A DNA stretch of 64,000 nt. Origin: Lithodes maja. Lineage: Eukaryota; Arthropoda; Malacostraca; Decapoda; Lithodidae. The position numbers and the translations under genes were made by a program. Location of the stretch: positions 1 to 64,000 of the forward strand of contig JBAKBP010001419.1 in the NCBI GenBank assembly GCA_037953745.1. The letters are read 5' to 3'. Below, piece after piece: positions 12,190 through 23,154 of this stretch; within the stretch, counting starts at the first letter, position 1, and each line of letters opens with the position of its first letter. Below the pieces are notes generated by a model that searched no databases, had not been told where the DNA came from, and saw only the letters and a list, made by a program, of their open reading frames with translations.

Positions 12190-13501
12190 ACGTAAAATGC
12201 TGTAACTTCGGACATTTTTCGATGTTTTTTAACAATTTCTCCTGAGTGTAAACACATTATAGAGATTTAACTAGGTCAAGTGATGTATGGTGATAGTGCG
12301 CCGTAATCCAAGAAGCCTCCTAAAATTATCCCCCATAAGAAGAGAGCTATCCTTATCCTAAATGATGTCCGAAGTTTGCTTGAAAAGTTGACAACTTCGG
12401 ACCTGTATGGCTAACTTCGGACATAGGTGATTTCTTATGGAAAATGGTTGCCAAGAAAGCTGAGATAATTTCGGACGAACGGAGGAGAACTTCGGACCTA
12501 CGTTCGTGGCCTTATTTCATTCATTTTTCGGCTCCTACTATTTTATATGAATATTTTATTATTGCTGCTTATTCTTGTCCGATGTTATAGTGGAAAATGC
12601 ACAGTCAATACTTTTAGGCCTGTATAATCAGTATAGGAGGGGGATATATACGATGTTTAACATATATTCTGTTTGGATCTGTTCTCGTTAGGCATCGAGC
12701 TCACTCCTAGAAAATATTGAGCAGGAAAAATAACCAATGCTGTCAAATCAATAACTCGAAAATTAACTAGGCCTAGTGAAAATATATAGGTATGTATAAT
12801 ATATCAATGCATATACACTTTTATGAATTTGAGCATTTTTATAGGTATAACGTATTTGTTGGTGTTTCTTTCGGCAGATAAAAAAAATTTGGACAAGATA
12901 ATTATATGCCTCTCCTAATTTATATATATTATATATCCAGAATTATCCGAAATACATAAATCGGTTAGCATAGTATCATATTTTTATGGGTTTTTGGAGA
13001 GAATGATGATTTGATCTTTCACCACCATGTTAATGATGTACAAGTATTATGAATGATTTTCATAGGGCAAATAATAACAAACGATTGTGTTGTTCCATGT
13101 CCGAAGTTACCATGTTTTTTTTAAAAACACAATCGGTTAAATGATACTGTTCTAGCTAGAGCGTTATACAAGTGTAACAAATTTCCTTTGGTGGATGTTG
13201 TCTCTGGTAATGTTACTACAAAATTATATCAGTCACAACATCATTCATACAAACAAATTTCTTCAGGGTGATAGAAGTTTGGCAGGGTAGCGAAAAATGT
13301 ACATATTTTCGTCACATATATAATATTTTTTTCGTGTACATATACTCATGTCAGTTCCCTAGGACTTTTACATGCTCTTCCTTTGCCATTTCTCTAAACG
13401 GACTCCACAAAAAAAAAAAAAAAAAAAAAAAAAATCCATTATATAATGACAATGTCTAATTACTTGTTATGACCCAAGTCCGAAGTTACCCCACTTTACG
13501 G
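12190..13501. mobile_element. alpha-A: 1.3-kb TA-flanked inverted-repeat DNA element
   Basis: It interrupts LINE-C between TA 12188-12189 and TA 13502-13503; removing it with one TA restores the LINE-C frame. Inverted ends are ACGTAAAATGC on the left and CCGTAAAGTGGGG read inward from the right, each followed by GTAACTTCGGAC. No transposase ORF is seen, so it is non-autonomous. ACTTCGGAC in either orientation occurs about eight times, mostly near the ends, like subterminal transposase sites. TA duplication would fit Tc1/mariner-like transposition, but the family is not recognised. Confidence 0.85.
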
Positions 13502-14167
13502 TACTAGAAGAGGTTCAAAGTTTCAAGTATTTGGGAGCTGTACTATGCAAATATGGTAAAATGGAGAGTGAGATAAAAGAGAGAAAAATGCAAGGGAGAA
13601 AGGTGATTGGAGAACTTGATAGTATTCTCAAAGGAAGAATGGTTAGCCAGGAAGTCAAAGAGTCACTGAGAAACAGTGTGCTGCTCCCAACACTCTCGTA
13701 TGGAAGCGAGACATGGACGGCAAGTGACGAGGACCTCTTCAAACTGAGAGCTGTGGAGATGAGCTTTTTCAGAATGGCAGCTGGCATGAATAGGCTAGAT
13801 GGGCCAAGTAATAGGGAAGTGTACGAGTCCTTTGGAATGGAAGAGCAGGCTTTGGGCATTGATTGTGGTGTGGTTGAGTGGATAAAGAGAAGTACTTTGA
13901 GGTGGTATGGTCATGCTCAGAGAATGGATGAAGACAGAATGCCAAGAAAGATATATGGGAGTCAGGTGAGTGGAACTGCTAGTAGTGGAAGACCACCTAT
14001 GGTATGGGAAAAGAAAGTGGAAAAATATATTGAAGAAAAACTTCCACGTAGTGGAAGGGGCATTGTGGCACGGGCAAGGGAGGCATGTCTTGACAAAGTA
14101 GCTTGGAGACGTTTCTGTCATGGCCATCCTGTAGTGGGGGTTTCCCAGGGGGAAACAAGGTGTCGGA

Positions 14168-14172
<5 letters not shown>
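13502..14172 (+). pseudogene. LINE-C ORF2, C-terminal piece
   Basis: The C-terminal part of the LINE-C polymerase is in frame 1 with LEEVQSFKYLG directly after the alpha-A target. A conserved thumb-like region follows (LPTLSYGSETWTAS ... LRWYGHAQRMDEDRMPRK), ending at TAG/TAA near 14172 before the (GAT)n tail. This 3' region is open, while the upstream part of the ORF is broken. Unit 2 has an almost identical copy with a frameshift near 38730. Confidence 0.85.
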
Positions 14173-14208
<36 letters not shown>

Positions 14209-14216
14209 CGACGACG

Positions 14217-14841
14217 CTAAGACGCCGTTATCTGGGGCTTGTCAGATCCCCTGGCAAAGCGGGACGTAAGACAGCACTCCTCCGAAATGAAGAGTTCACA
14301 TTGGCAAACAACTTGTCGGTAATGGGTGATTTGGCCTTGCATTTGACTCCGAAGAGCTAAGAAATTTCTTAAGTTCTTCCTCGACAGCCATTCCTGAAAG
14401 ATTGAGCAGTTCAGAGATGATCGCCCTGGCCCCGACTAGGTGCATGGTTTTATGAGGAGGCGCTCTAACCTCGTATCATCCCGCATGTGCCAGAATATTT
14501 CAAGGAAACGGGCTGCCAACCCGCAGGGAAGGGAAGAAATTAAGAAGCGCACAAAAAGGTGGCTGGATTTCGATGACACATCCTCGTCAGAAGAGGACAG
14601 TCCCACCAAAGATAGCCTGGAGTTGGGAAGTGGCTCTAAAGAAGACAAAGATAATCTGGCGACCCCAGTAGGTCCTTCCAAGGACCTGACAGAAAATGCA
14701 GCAGAAAGTGACACCGGATTAAACGTGACAGAGTATGTGCTGATTCGGTTCGCTGCAAAAAAACAAATGTCCAGGTACTATGTCGGAAAATTGTTGAAAG
14801 TGTCAACAGACAAAGTCGACATTGATTTTTATCGAAAATAA
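14217..14841 (+). pseudogene. Pogo-like transposase relic: CENP-B-like HTH joined to C-terminal module
   Basis: This continues the psq exon across LINE-C (TLRRRYLGLVRSPGKAGRKT). It gives a CENP-B/pogo-type second HTH (SVMGDLALHLTPK; FFLDSHS; QFRDDRPGPD, stop, VHGFMRR). Stops include TGA and TAG within about 14385-14440, the latter where Trp is expected, and there is a frame change near 14355. From ATG 14440 an open 133-codon stretch runs NISRKRAANPQG, a Ser/Glu-rich linker, then EYVLIRFAAKKQMSRYYVGKLL, like the C-terminal module of some pogo/jerky-type proteins. The DDE catalytic domain expected between them is missing. It is a dead derivative; the 133-codon ORF could be expressed, but I see no support. 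Confidence 0.65.
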
Positions 14842-16435
14842 AAATGAAAAATGATGGCTTTTAACATTCAAGACGTGGTGACAGTCATATGACAGGCGAG
14901 AGAAAAATGGACTATCCTCCGGTACCCGTCATATGACGGGCGGCATTCTGAGCTCATTAGGGGCTCTGAGAGAGAGTCCGCGCGTTGGGAGGACGATAGA
15001 CGAGCTCTGACCGCTCGACACCACCACTGGGCCGTGTCTGGGACCACCGCCGCCCCCCTACACACACCCGACCTCGCGAGACAAGGAACAAAATTAAGAA
15101 ATGACCTTATTTTAGGGTTTTTCACCTCCGTTGGTTGCGCGCTCGCTACAGGATAACGCATGGTCGTACAAGGATGATTCAGGTGTCTTTGGAAAGCTCT
15201 ATTATCGCCTTTTCACAGATACATAATTGTATTACGCTCTGGCTCTTGTTTATGCATAAAAAAGAGCATGGAATGAAGCTCGTTTTCGGTAAATATACCC
15301 GCCAGGCAGCTAGAACAAGTCGACAAACGGCCTCGTCCTTTGGGGGTTAAGGCCCCTGCAAATAAGGATGAGTGCACAGTTGACAGAAAGTACGTGGTGA
15401 AGACACTGAAACTGAAATATTCAAACAAAGCCACATTATTTTTTGATAGAGACAAATTTAGTGGCCTGCTCATACGATAGACACCTGAATGTGTAATATG
15501 TTTCACAGAGCCACAATGCATTTCAATAGAGATTAATTTAGTGCGCTTCCTGGTGTGATATAATGGTATATTTCTTAATATAATGTCAAATACGTTTATT
15601 TATTTTAGTAATTGCTTAATTTTACGTTTATATAATTAGTTCAATTTAATTTATATTTTTGAAATGGATTAGAATTACAAGGCATAGTTAGCCCATTTTT
15701 GCAAATGAATGCAGAAAATAGTGGTTATTTTCTTGATTAAATGTAAAATATATTGTGTATTTAATTGCTATGGTTTAAGGTTTATCTAATTAAATTTATT
15801 TTAGTTTATTTTTTTAAATTGATTCCTATTACCCCTCAGTACCCCCGAATCAATTTGGGGCAAACCGAATCAGTGATTCCGTTTGCTCCAGCACATGTAT
15901 GTTTCACCTATTTTTATATTTATTTCTAAAACTCAATAAATTACATTCAGATTTGGATTAAAATATGGTACACATGTAGTTTAAAGATTAAAGTTTCAGT
16001 AAACCCTTCATGCTCGCGAGTTTCAGGCTCGCGGTTTTTCAACCCTTGGGATAAATAATAATAAATAATGAAATATAATTTTAAAATACGAAAAATATGG
16101 AGTTTGAATGGCGCGCACAAAAAGGTTGTGCGTACGGCCGCGTGAACTCCATGACCCTTCCCCCCTCTCCCGTGGTGCCAACGTGGACGACTCTCAATAA
16201 ACATCGCACATCTATCATAATTCATCATACTTTAACTCCATTTTTATTAATTAATCTTCCTACAGGAAGATGAATTAATGAAAATTAAAGTTTTTTGTTC
16301 TACAGTTAAAACATTAACTCTAAATGGTCCATTAATTAATAGAATGGTGTTCTTTATATGTTTTTTAACTACATTACTAACCTTAATTTCTTTGTTTGTG
16401 CTCTACTATTCAATATAATTAATCATCCATAATCA
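14842..16435. other. Non-coding unit DNA with palindrome and the empty PB2 target
   Basis: No gene is seen. A perfect palindrome CCCGTCATATGACGGG lies at 14925-14940, next to a shorter GTCATATGAC. The TTAA at 15575-15578 is the undisturbed counterpart of the site that PB2 occupies in unit 2 (40209-40212/44103-44106). From 15590 the DNA is AT-rich with small inverted repeats (TTGATTC...GAATCAA near 15819-15853; TTAATTAATCTTCCT near 16237). Unit 2 equivalents are 39468-40208 and 44107-44978. Confidence 0.7.
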
Positions 16436-16811
16436 TTAACCCTCCTGGCCCGGGCTGTCTCTCCAAAGGACGGAGCTCGTATCCGGGCGATCTGGCAGAA
16501 TATCAACAAAAGTAAACTAAGGCTAATCTCGCTTAATATATTGCCTACATTAATCAAACATATATAGAAATGGGCGCCTTACCTTGCCGCGTAGAATGGC
16601 GTTGAGTAGAGCTCTCTAGCTCAACTGGTTCCGGAGTGATGGTGATGGAAGTGGAGGTAACTTTTGCCCGTATTTACCTCGGCGCGTCCGAACACTAAAC
16701 CGCGGCCCCGGCTACGACGCCCAGTTGCACTCGTCGCTCCACCCGCAATTATGCCGGGAAGCGATTTGATAGTGTTTAATAGTTTATTGTCATTTATTAT
16801 AGTTATTATGT

Positions 16812-17329
16812 GGCGGGTGCCCAACCCCGAAAGGAGTTGAAATAGGGGAGCTATCCCCCCACCAAAGGCGGCTTTCTAGGGACTTTCCTAGCTGATGCTG
16901 AGAGGATTGGGTTCTAGTCATGTGGTGATGGGCTGGTCTATCCGAGTGAGAACTGAGCGATCTCTGCCATACCCATAGCTTACTCTGACTGTTCCTTTTA
17001 CTTATATATCTTCTAGATCTCAAGTGGCGGCGTCTTTTCCGTGGATTGACCTCCCTACTGCCAACCTAGAAGTTGGCAGATTGGGAGCCAAAGCGTCACA
17101 TTTTTCCCTTGCCCCTCAACTTTCCCTTCATAATTGCTGAGGGGCACAGGGCCTTGGGTGGGGCTTTGGTTTCCCGGGCGTTTCCGCACCTTCCTCAGCT
17201 CCCTGCCTTGGAGTGGCTTCGGTCACCCGGGCTTTGTTAGTGGTAAGCAGTGAGGATTTTGTGGGGGCGCTCGTTTATGGCCATGGCCTTGCTCGAGACC
17301 TTGGGGCTGTTCGGCCAGACAGCCTGGGG

Positions 17330-17362
<33 letters not shown>
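16812..17362 (+). mobile_element. SINE-like retroposon with LINE-A tail
   Basis: The 551-bp body is bounded by 13-bp duplications ATAGTTATTATGT (16799-16811 and 17363-17375). The last ~65 bp (GGCCATGGCCTTGCTCG ... GGGCTGTTCGGCCAGACAGC ... GGAAC and (AAC)n) match the 3' end of LINE-A around the stop codon. The rest is unrelated to LINE-A coding sequence. A GGTTCTAGTC stretch near 16910 is a weak B-box-like match; the origin of the 5' part is unknown. The unit 2 copy is 45360-45899. Confidence 0.8.
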
Positions 17363-17363
<1 letters not shown>

Positions 17364-17375
17364 TAGTTATTATGT

Positions 17376-17840
17376 TATTTTCACTCAATAAAGTCATTTA
17401 CATGAAGTTATGTGTGTCTCTGTCACTTATTACTTAGTTTTATTATTATTATTATGATTATAGTGTCACTTTCACTGGACTTTGATAATTGATAGTGTCA
17501 TTGTCACTGTTATGTATTGTTAGGTAAGCTAATAACATATATAGTGTCACTTTCACTTGTTCATATTGTTATGAAGGCACTTATTATTACTTGTGTGTGT
17601 CTCTTTCACTTATACTTAGTTTTATTATTATTATACTGTCACTTTGACTGACCTAGGCTTATTGAGTGTCATTTTCACTTATTTATTGTTAGAAATATAT
17701 ATTTTAGTGTCACTTTCACTTGTTCATATTGTTATTGAAGGCACTTATTATTACTTATATGTGTCCTTTTCACTTATACTTAGTTATATTATTATTATTA
17801 GCCTACAGTTGAGTGTCACTTTCACTGGTGTCACTTCCAC
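17376..17840 (-). repeat. Tandem repeats of the PB2-type 3' region (reverse orientation)
   Basis: Repeats built on GTGTCACTTTCACTTGTTC and GGCACTTATTATTACTT alternate here. They are the reverse complement of the ~175-bp array following the PB2 transposase. The unit 2 counterpart is about 45913-46380. Confidence 0.8.
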
Positions 17841-18269
17841 TTCAAAAGTTTGTTAAGAGTATGGAAGTCGTTGAAGCAGGTGCCAGCACACAGTCCAATG
17901 TTACGCTGGCCAGCTTGCCAGAATGTATTCGTACTCGCTAGCGCTCGCCAGGGCAGTGAAATGGGCTATAATAATCGTAGAACGATGTTCTTTCTTTCAG
18001 TGTTCATGCTGTCACAGACAGTTTAGTGTTTGCTTTTATTCTTGTCTGTGACACATGGAAGTATTTTATATCATTGATAGAGTATAAGATATGTAGTGTG
18101 AAGTTAATGAGAAAGAGTCGAGGGAGAGAGCGGGGTGGTAGTGTGTGCGTGTGTATGTACGTGCGCATTCCTGACTTGGGCGTTGGTTCTCACGCTTCTT
18201 ACCATTAGTTACTACTGAAGAATTGTCTTTCATTGCTACTACTCCACATCTTGGCGGCCACATATTTAA

Positions 18270-18749
18270 CCCTCCAGCCCCGGTTATGTATTATATATAT
18301 ATTCCTCAAAACCCGGGTGTTTTGGCCGAAAAACGTCTAGGCTAGGCTACCGTATATTAGTTAATCAGACTGCTTCCCGCATTCCCGCGCATCCCCAAGC
18401 GTAGCTGTGTTATTTACCTGTAGAATGGCATTAAGTAGAGCTCTCTAAGTCAACTGGGTGAGCTGTGATGATGATTTCATTGGAGATAACTTTATGGCCA
18501 AAACAGCCACTTTACACCACTTTTCGATACTTAACAACAACATACAGGCACACAAGAACAAGAGACGCTCTCCTTCTTGTGGCCGGAGATGCGGAGCGTC
18601 GGTCCAGCCGGCTGTTGTTTACATGCGTCGGACCGACGCCGCGCACAGCAAGCTCACAGGCTGTGACGTCATGGGTGTTTAAAAGACCATCCGGGTATCT
18701 GTTACATGCTTTTTTATGGGCGTTCAAGAGGCCATCCGTGGTGAGAGGG
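18270..18749. mobile_element. 480-bp TTAA MITE (family M1), absent from unit 2
   Basis: It is bounded by TTAA 18266-18269 and 18750-18753; unit 2 has the single TTAA at 46805-46808. Ends are CCCTCCAGCCCCGG and, inward from the right, CCCTCTCACCACGG. It contains GGGCGTTCAAGAGGCC, a motif of the PB1 left end, so it is probably an internally deleted PB1-type derivative. A TTAA at 18361-18364 is the empty counterpart of the nested insertion at 25849. ORFs inside it are not credible genes. Confidence 0.9.
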
Positions 18750-18753
18750 TTAA

Positions 18754-19207
18754 GGCTCTCAAAAACCACTAAGATGGACATAATACCATAATTCTATATA
18801 CGTATCTATATCTACAGCCCCTTGTGGTACCTGTCACCAATTCTGGGGAGTCTAATTCACTGTTTAATGTGTTTTTCAGACATATCACATTTCAAGAAAC
18901 CTCACCCGCTAGATAGAATTGAACTTCATGTTTTCGTAAAGATAAGTACAGTAATAGTAAAGTGTTGGATTGTGCATGTTCTTTGTATCAATTCTCTATA
19001 TAATGGATCTGGTATGATCTAAAACTAGTCTTTGATCTTCTTTTGTTATGTTTCTTCGATTCACTTACTTATTATGATGACGATGATTAATTTGTATTAC
19101 TTGCAGACTTACAATTGAGTTGACTATTTATTGATATTTATAAAGATATTAATATATAGATATTTATATATAGCTATATATATATATACAGTGTATATAT
19201 ATATACC

Positions 19208-19264
<57 letters not shown>

Positions 19265-20075
19265 TATATATATATTAGGCCTAACAGTATATTATTATTA
19301 TTATTAGATATGACTAGCTCAACGAGTATCGAGAAACTTCGGCAATCGGCACAAGCCCTTTATTATACAATAATCGGGCTAAGGACTTTGTATTTGACAA
19401 TCTTCTTAATTGCAAAGCAACATAAACTATGACTTAACATTTACCTGAAGTCCCTCTTACGATTGACATAACATACATGGCTGAAGAAGATGTGTCGGGT
19501 TATTTTATGGTACGAATACGTCGACCGGACCATCAAAACAAAACAGTTCCCTTGACACGGCTATAAGACTGACTGCTTATTTCAGGCCTCTCCAGTTTGT
19601 AACTATTATTATTTACAGGGAGGTTAGTAATATATGTATTTTAAGAGTCCATAGGCCTTTATTGAAATGGAAAGCACCTTGTGTATTGCCCTGTATAGAC
19701 TATTAGAACGTAATAACTTTGGTTGGCTTGGGGCCGGGCTGCGGCGAGCTAGTTCTGGTGACTGAAAATATTAATTCATTTTTGTTTCGCATATCGGTAG
19801 TAAGATATAAAATGACCTATTTCGGCACACTGGCAGGAAATGCTGTTTTAGACACATAAATTCTCAAAATTTTCCCAGGGGGGCATGCCCCGGGACTTCC
19901 CTAGAGCTCGCCGCTCCCGGGGGGCATGCCCCCGGACTTCCCTAGAGCTCGCCGCTCCGTCGCACTATAATGATAACAAAATAATAAACCATAATGATAA
20001 CACAATTCACATTTTGTGGATTGACACCCTGGTCCGAGATCACTGGGCCGAAGTCACTGGCACCCTTATATAACA
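18754..20075. other. Non-coding unit DNA with (AT)n and a 41-bp doublet
   Basis: No gene is seen. An (AT)n tract at about 19170-19262 is much shorter in unit 2 (near 47230-47260). A 41-bp segment containing GGGGGGCATGCCCC is doubled at about 19877-19962. Unit 2 equivalent: about 46809-48041. Confidence 0.7.
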
Positions 20076-21385
20076 TACCTTACATGAATGGTCAGTAAAT
20101 TGGCAGATGAAGTTTAACATTGACAAATGCAAGGTATTAAAGATAGGGAAGATGCAAACAAATGTTAAATATAAATTAGCTAATTTAGAATTAGAAAATT
20201 CAGACTGCGAGAAAGATCTAGGTGTGTTTGTTAGCAATGATTTGAAGCCTAGAAAACAGTGTATAAGCGTTCGTAATAAGGCAAACAGGATTCTCGGGTT
20301 CATCTCTAGGAGTGTGAGTAACAGAACTGCTGAAGTTATCTTAAAACTTTACTTGTCATTAGTAAAGTTTGCGATCTCTACCATACCCATAGCTTACTCT
20401 GACTGTTCCTTTAACTTATATATTTTCTAGATCTCAAGTGACGGCGTCTTTTCCGTGGATTGACCTCCCAATCTACCAAGATTGGAAGCCAAAGCGTCAC
20501 ATTTTTCCCTTGCCCCTCAACTTTCTCTTCATAATTGCTGAGGGGCACAGGGCCCTGGGTGGGGCTTTGGTTTCCCGGGCGTTTCCGCACCCTCCTCAGC
20601 TCCCCGCCATGGAGTGGCTTCGGTCACCAAGGCTTTATTGTGGTCGGCAGGGAGGGTTCTGTGGGGGCGCTCGGTTATGGCCATGGAATTGCTCGGGGCC
20701 TTGGGGCTGTTCGGCCAGGCAGCTTGGGGAACAACAACAACAACTTGTCATAATTAGTGAGACCCCATATGGATTATGCTGTCCAATTTTGGTGTCCTTA
20801 TTACAGAATGGACATAGATTCATTGGAGAGAGTTCAGCGTAGAATGACAAAAATTATCCATAATATTAGAAATCTTCCGTATGAAGAAAGGTTGAAGAAA
20901 TTAGGTTTACATTCGTTAGAGAGGATATGATAGAGGTGTTCAAGTGGGTTAGTGGGATTAACAATGGGGACATGACAAATGTACTAAAGCTCAGTGATAG
21001 CGAAAGAACTCGTACCAATGGTTTCAAATTAGATAAATTTTGTTTCAGAAAAGATATAGGCAAATATTGGTTTGGTAACAGAGTTGTAGATGGGTGGAAT
21101 GGACTACCAAGTGGGATTACAAACGGTAGGGAGCTTTAAGATAAAATTGGATAAGCATATGGACGAGAAGGATTGGGTGTGAAGGGGGATCAGCCGGGTT
21201 GGGCCAATCAGCGCTCTGCAGACCCCCGTAATCCTGCGATAATCTCTAACCGTTTTGGTAAGATGATCCTCAGGGTATTAGAGTGTTGAGCCTATAATTG
21301 GGGTTGTGTGGGACAGGGATCTGCCTTGCTTAGGCCAATCGGCTTTCTGCAGACTCCCATTTTCTTATGTTATTATTACTACTAT
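20076..21385 (+). pseudogene. LINE-D: 3' end of a CR1-like LINE, split by a SINE
   Basis: The C-terminal RT region (MKFNIDKCKVLKIG, KDLGVFVSNDLKP, RTAEVILKLYLSLV) is interrupted at 20371-20744. It resumes with RPHMDYAVQFWCPYY and RVQRRMTKIIHN, then shifts frame near 20925 into MIEVFKWVSGINNGD ... NRVVDGWNGLPSGI, the usual end of CR1-group polymerases. The 5' end is truncated, as is typical of retroposition. A non-coding 3' tail runs to about 21385. Unit 2 carries it at about 48042-49350 with an extra small deletion. Confidence 0.8.
20371..20744 (+). mobile_element. 5'-truncated copy of the LINE-A-tailed SINE
   Basis: It matches the 3' two-thirds of the retroposon at 16812 and ends GGGCTGTTCGGCCAGGCAGC ... 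GGAAC(AAC)n. It splits LINE-D between codons for LV and RP. The target duplication is CTTGTCATTAGT (20352-20363) versus a two-base-longer version at 20744-20758. The unit 2 copy is about 48338-48713. Confidence 0.8.
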
Positions 21386-21407
21386 TCTATAGGTATTTAC
21401 TTTTTAA

Positions 21408-22026
21408 CCCGGGAACTGCGGGGAGACTCTTAAGAGTTCCCCCGGCGGACTGCGGGGAGACTCTTATGAGTGAGTGAGAAAAAAAAATCAACTTTTGACA
21501 TCGAAAAAAAAAAAAAATTATTTGTATTTTTTTATTTTTTTATTTTTTTTTGGCCCCTGGGCCATGCAAAATCTCAGTCCTCTACCTCCCCTCCTTCCCC
21601 ACTTTCCTCCTCTCCTTCAGTTATCACCTATTTTCCCTGTTATTCCCTTATTCTGAGGTATATTTTCGTGCTAACATTAGCGAGTTGCAAGCAGGGTGTT
21701 GTCATCACTGATGGCAAGCGAGTGCAAGAGAGAGTATCGATCGACTGTGTCTCAGTGGCCTTGGGGGAAATTGGCGGGAAAGCAGTTTGCCTCACCCATA
21801 CATTATACAACTCGCGGGCTATATCTCCGATTTTGACCATCCAAACGCTGTTTTCACTCGTTTTATTGTTGTTTCAGGTTAATACCTTTATAATCAACCC
21901 ATAATAGGCGCATATGGATAAGTATTAATGCTATTAATGGCACAATGAATATTTTAGTGACGGAAACACCTCAAATACGTCAGCACAGGGGGACGTTTCC
22001 AATTACCCCCATGCGCACTTCAGAGG
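21408..22026. mobile_element. 619-bp TTAA MITE (family M2), absent from unit 2
   Basis: It lies between TTAA 21404-21407 and 22027-22030, with a single TTAA at 49370-49373 in unit 2. Ends are CCCGGGAACTGCGG and, inward from the right, CCTCTGAAGTGCGC, a weak inverted repeat. It has T/A-rich tracts and no credible gene. Other M2 copies are at 23904, 25849 and 51209. Confidence 0.9.
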
Positions 22027-22109
22027 TTAATGGCCGCCTCGTTTGCTCGCCGACATCTTTCTAAATCTTCGGGGGGTAAGGGGGGGGGGGGAGTAGGCCC
22101 CCCCCTCAA

Positions 22110-22625
22110 GGACCGTGTAGGTTAGGTGAGGTTAAGTTAGGTTAGGTGGTCAAATTGGATTTCAGGTCACGTATGTGTTTTTTGTATTATAATCCTTTTT
22201 CTCATCAGTTTCTTCATTGATTAGTGTGTTTTAAGGTGTTTTTCCTTCTGGAAATTCATAGTTACCCATTTTTTGCAATATTAAAACATGCCCCCTAAAA
22301 CCATATTTTGTCATTACCCTAACCGAACCTGGGGGCTGCCGCCCCCAGACCCCCGCAGGGTTAGTATTGATATAGAATATGACAAAATACTAAAACTACG
22401 GTAAAAAAATGAAAAATATTAGTTCTCAGCTGATCCAAGATGGCCACCATCACCCTTATTTAACCCACAGTCTAAGGACAAATAATTTAATATGCAGCGG
22501 TAGCCTAAAGACATATATTGTGGTGACTAATACTCTAATACAAAGCTATAGTATACATTTAGAACATCATATCCCATACGTGACCTAAAATCCAGTTTGT
22601 CCGGTTAGGTTATGTTAGGTTATAA
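22110..22625. mobile_element. Inverted-repeat element with TTAGG-like flanks
   Basis: CAAATTGGATTTCAGGTCAC on the left (from about 22152) faces CAAACTGGATTTTAGGTCAC read inward from the right (to about 22600). Both are flanked by GGTTAGGTTAGG-like tracts. Inside is a GC-rich hairpin GGGGGCTGCCGCCCCC near 22331. No gene is seen. It is probably a MITE of unknown family; the unit 2 copy is about 49455-49965. Confidence 0.6.
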
Positions 22626-23154
22626 AAAAAATGTTCCAGATACAAATTATATAGCCAACTTTTTATTTACATTACTGCCAACTAGGCCTAATGGGTTTTA
22701 TGGCTCTCGAAAATCCAAAAACCCAAGCCAACTATTCATTTACATTATATACTGTGCATTTCCAATACAAAAAACACTTAAATCCGAGCCAACTTTGCCA
22801 AAACTTGGCTCGGGTTTTCAAGAAAATGGGTTTTATGGGTCTCCAAAATGCATTTTATGGGTTCCAAAATTAAAAAACAACAGCCAAATTAATATATATA
22901 TCTACTTTACCCCACTATTTCCCTGATCTTCATAGCCCTCCCCACGAATACAGGACGTTTCTATGGTGTGCCACTTCGACGGCGCTAATTGGACGGTTCG
23001 ACGGTACCGTCGAACCTCCGTCGAAATGTCTTTTTGTATTATATTTGTATAGTGTTTCCTAGGCATCTGGTATCTTTATTCCGTACTGTGCACCTCTATC
23101 TTTGTTGTCCTTTTTTATTAATTTTCCCATCCTTATATGTGTAGCCCCTTTCCA
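22626..23154. other. Non-coding DNA with one GAGCCAA hairpin unit
   Basis: A single unit AATCCGAGCCAA ... TTGGCTCGG lies near 22780-22815, related to the 75-bp array at 62605. A palindrome GGTTCGACGGTACCGTCGAACC lies near 22996-23017 (unit 2 near 50337). No coding support is seen. Confidence 0.6.

Larger units (their letters stand above)
10027..14216 (+). mobile_element. LINE-C: RTE/Jockey-like LINE with (GAT)n tail, inserted in pogo-like gene
   Basis: A 5'-truncated LINE is bounded by a 9-bp target duplication CTAAGACGC (10018-10026 and 14217-14225). It ends in a (GAT)n tract (about 14167-14210). Alpha-A interrupts it at 12190-13501. Its 3' portion is also present in unit 2 (38156-38842), where the 5' portion is absent because the duplication boundary lies in alpha. 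The clade is uncertain. Confidence 0.85.
16440..17899 (-). mobile_element. PB3: solo 3' end of a PB2-like piggyBac element
   Basis: It starts after TTAA 16436-16439 with CCCTCCTGGCCCGGGC. It then follows the PB2 3' end in reverse: GGACGGAG, CCGGGCGATCTGGC, AAAGTAAACTAAGGCTAATC and the GTGTCACTTTCACTTG repeats. It reaches the last ~50 bp of the transposase CDS (about 17845-17899), where homology stops; no 5' end is found. The 551-bp retroposon at 16812 is inserted in it. The same truncated copy is at 44983-46440 in unit 2, so it predates the duplication. Confidence 0.8.

Noticed and set aside
18458..18791. Conserved 74-108-codon frames also seen at 25413-25751
   Set aside because: Their similarity is explained by both lying in M1 MITE copies; the sequences carry no coding signature and one is interrupted by another MITE.
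21470..21904. 144-codon hydrophobic frame
   Set aside because: It lies inside an M2 MITE over T-rich tracts, and other M2 copies do not keep it open.
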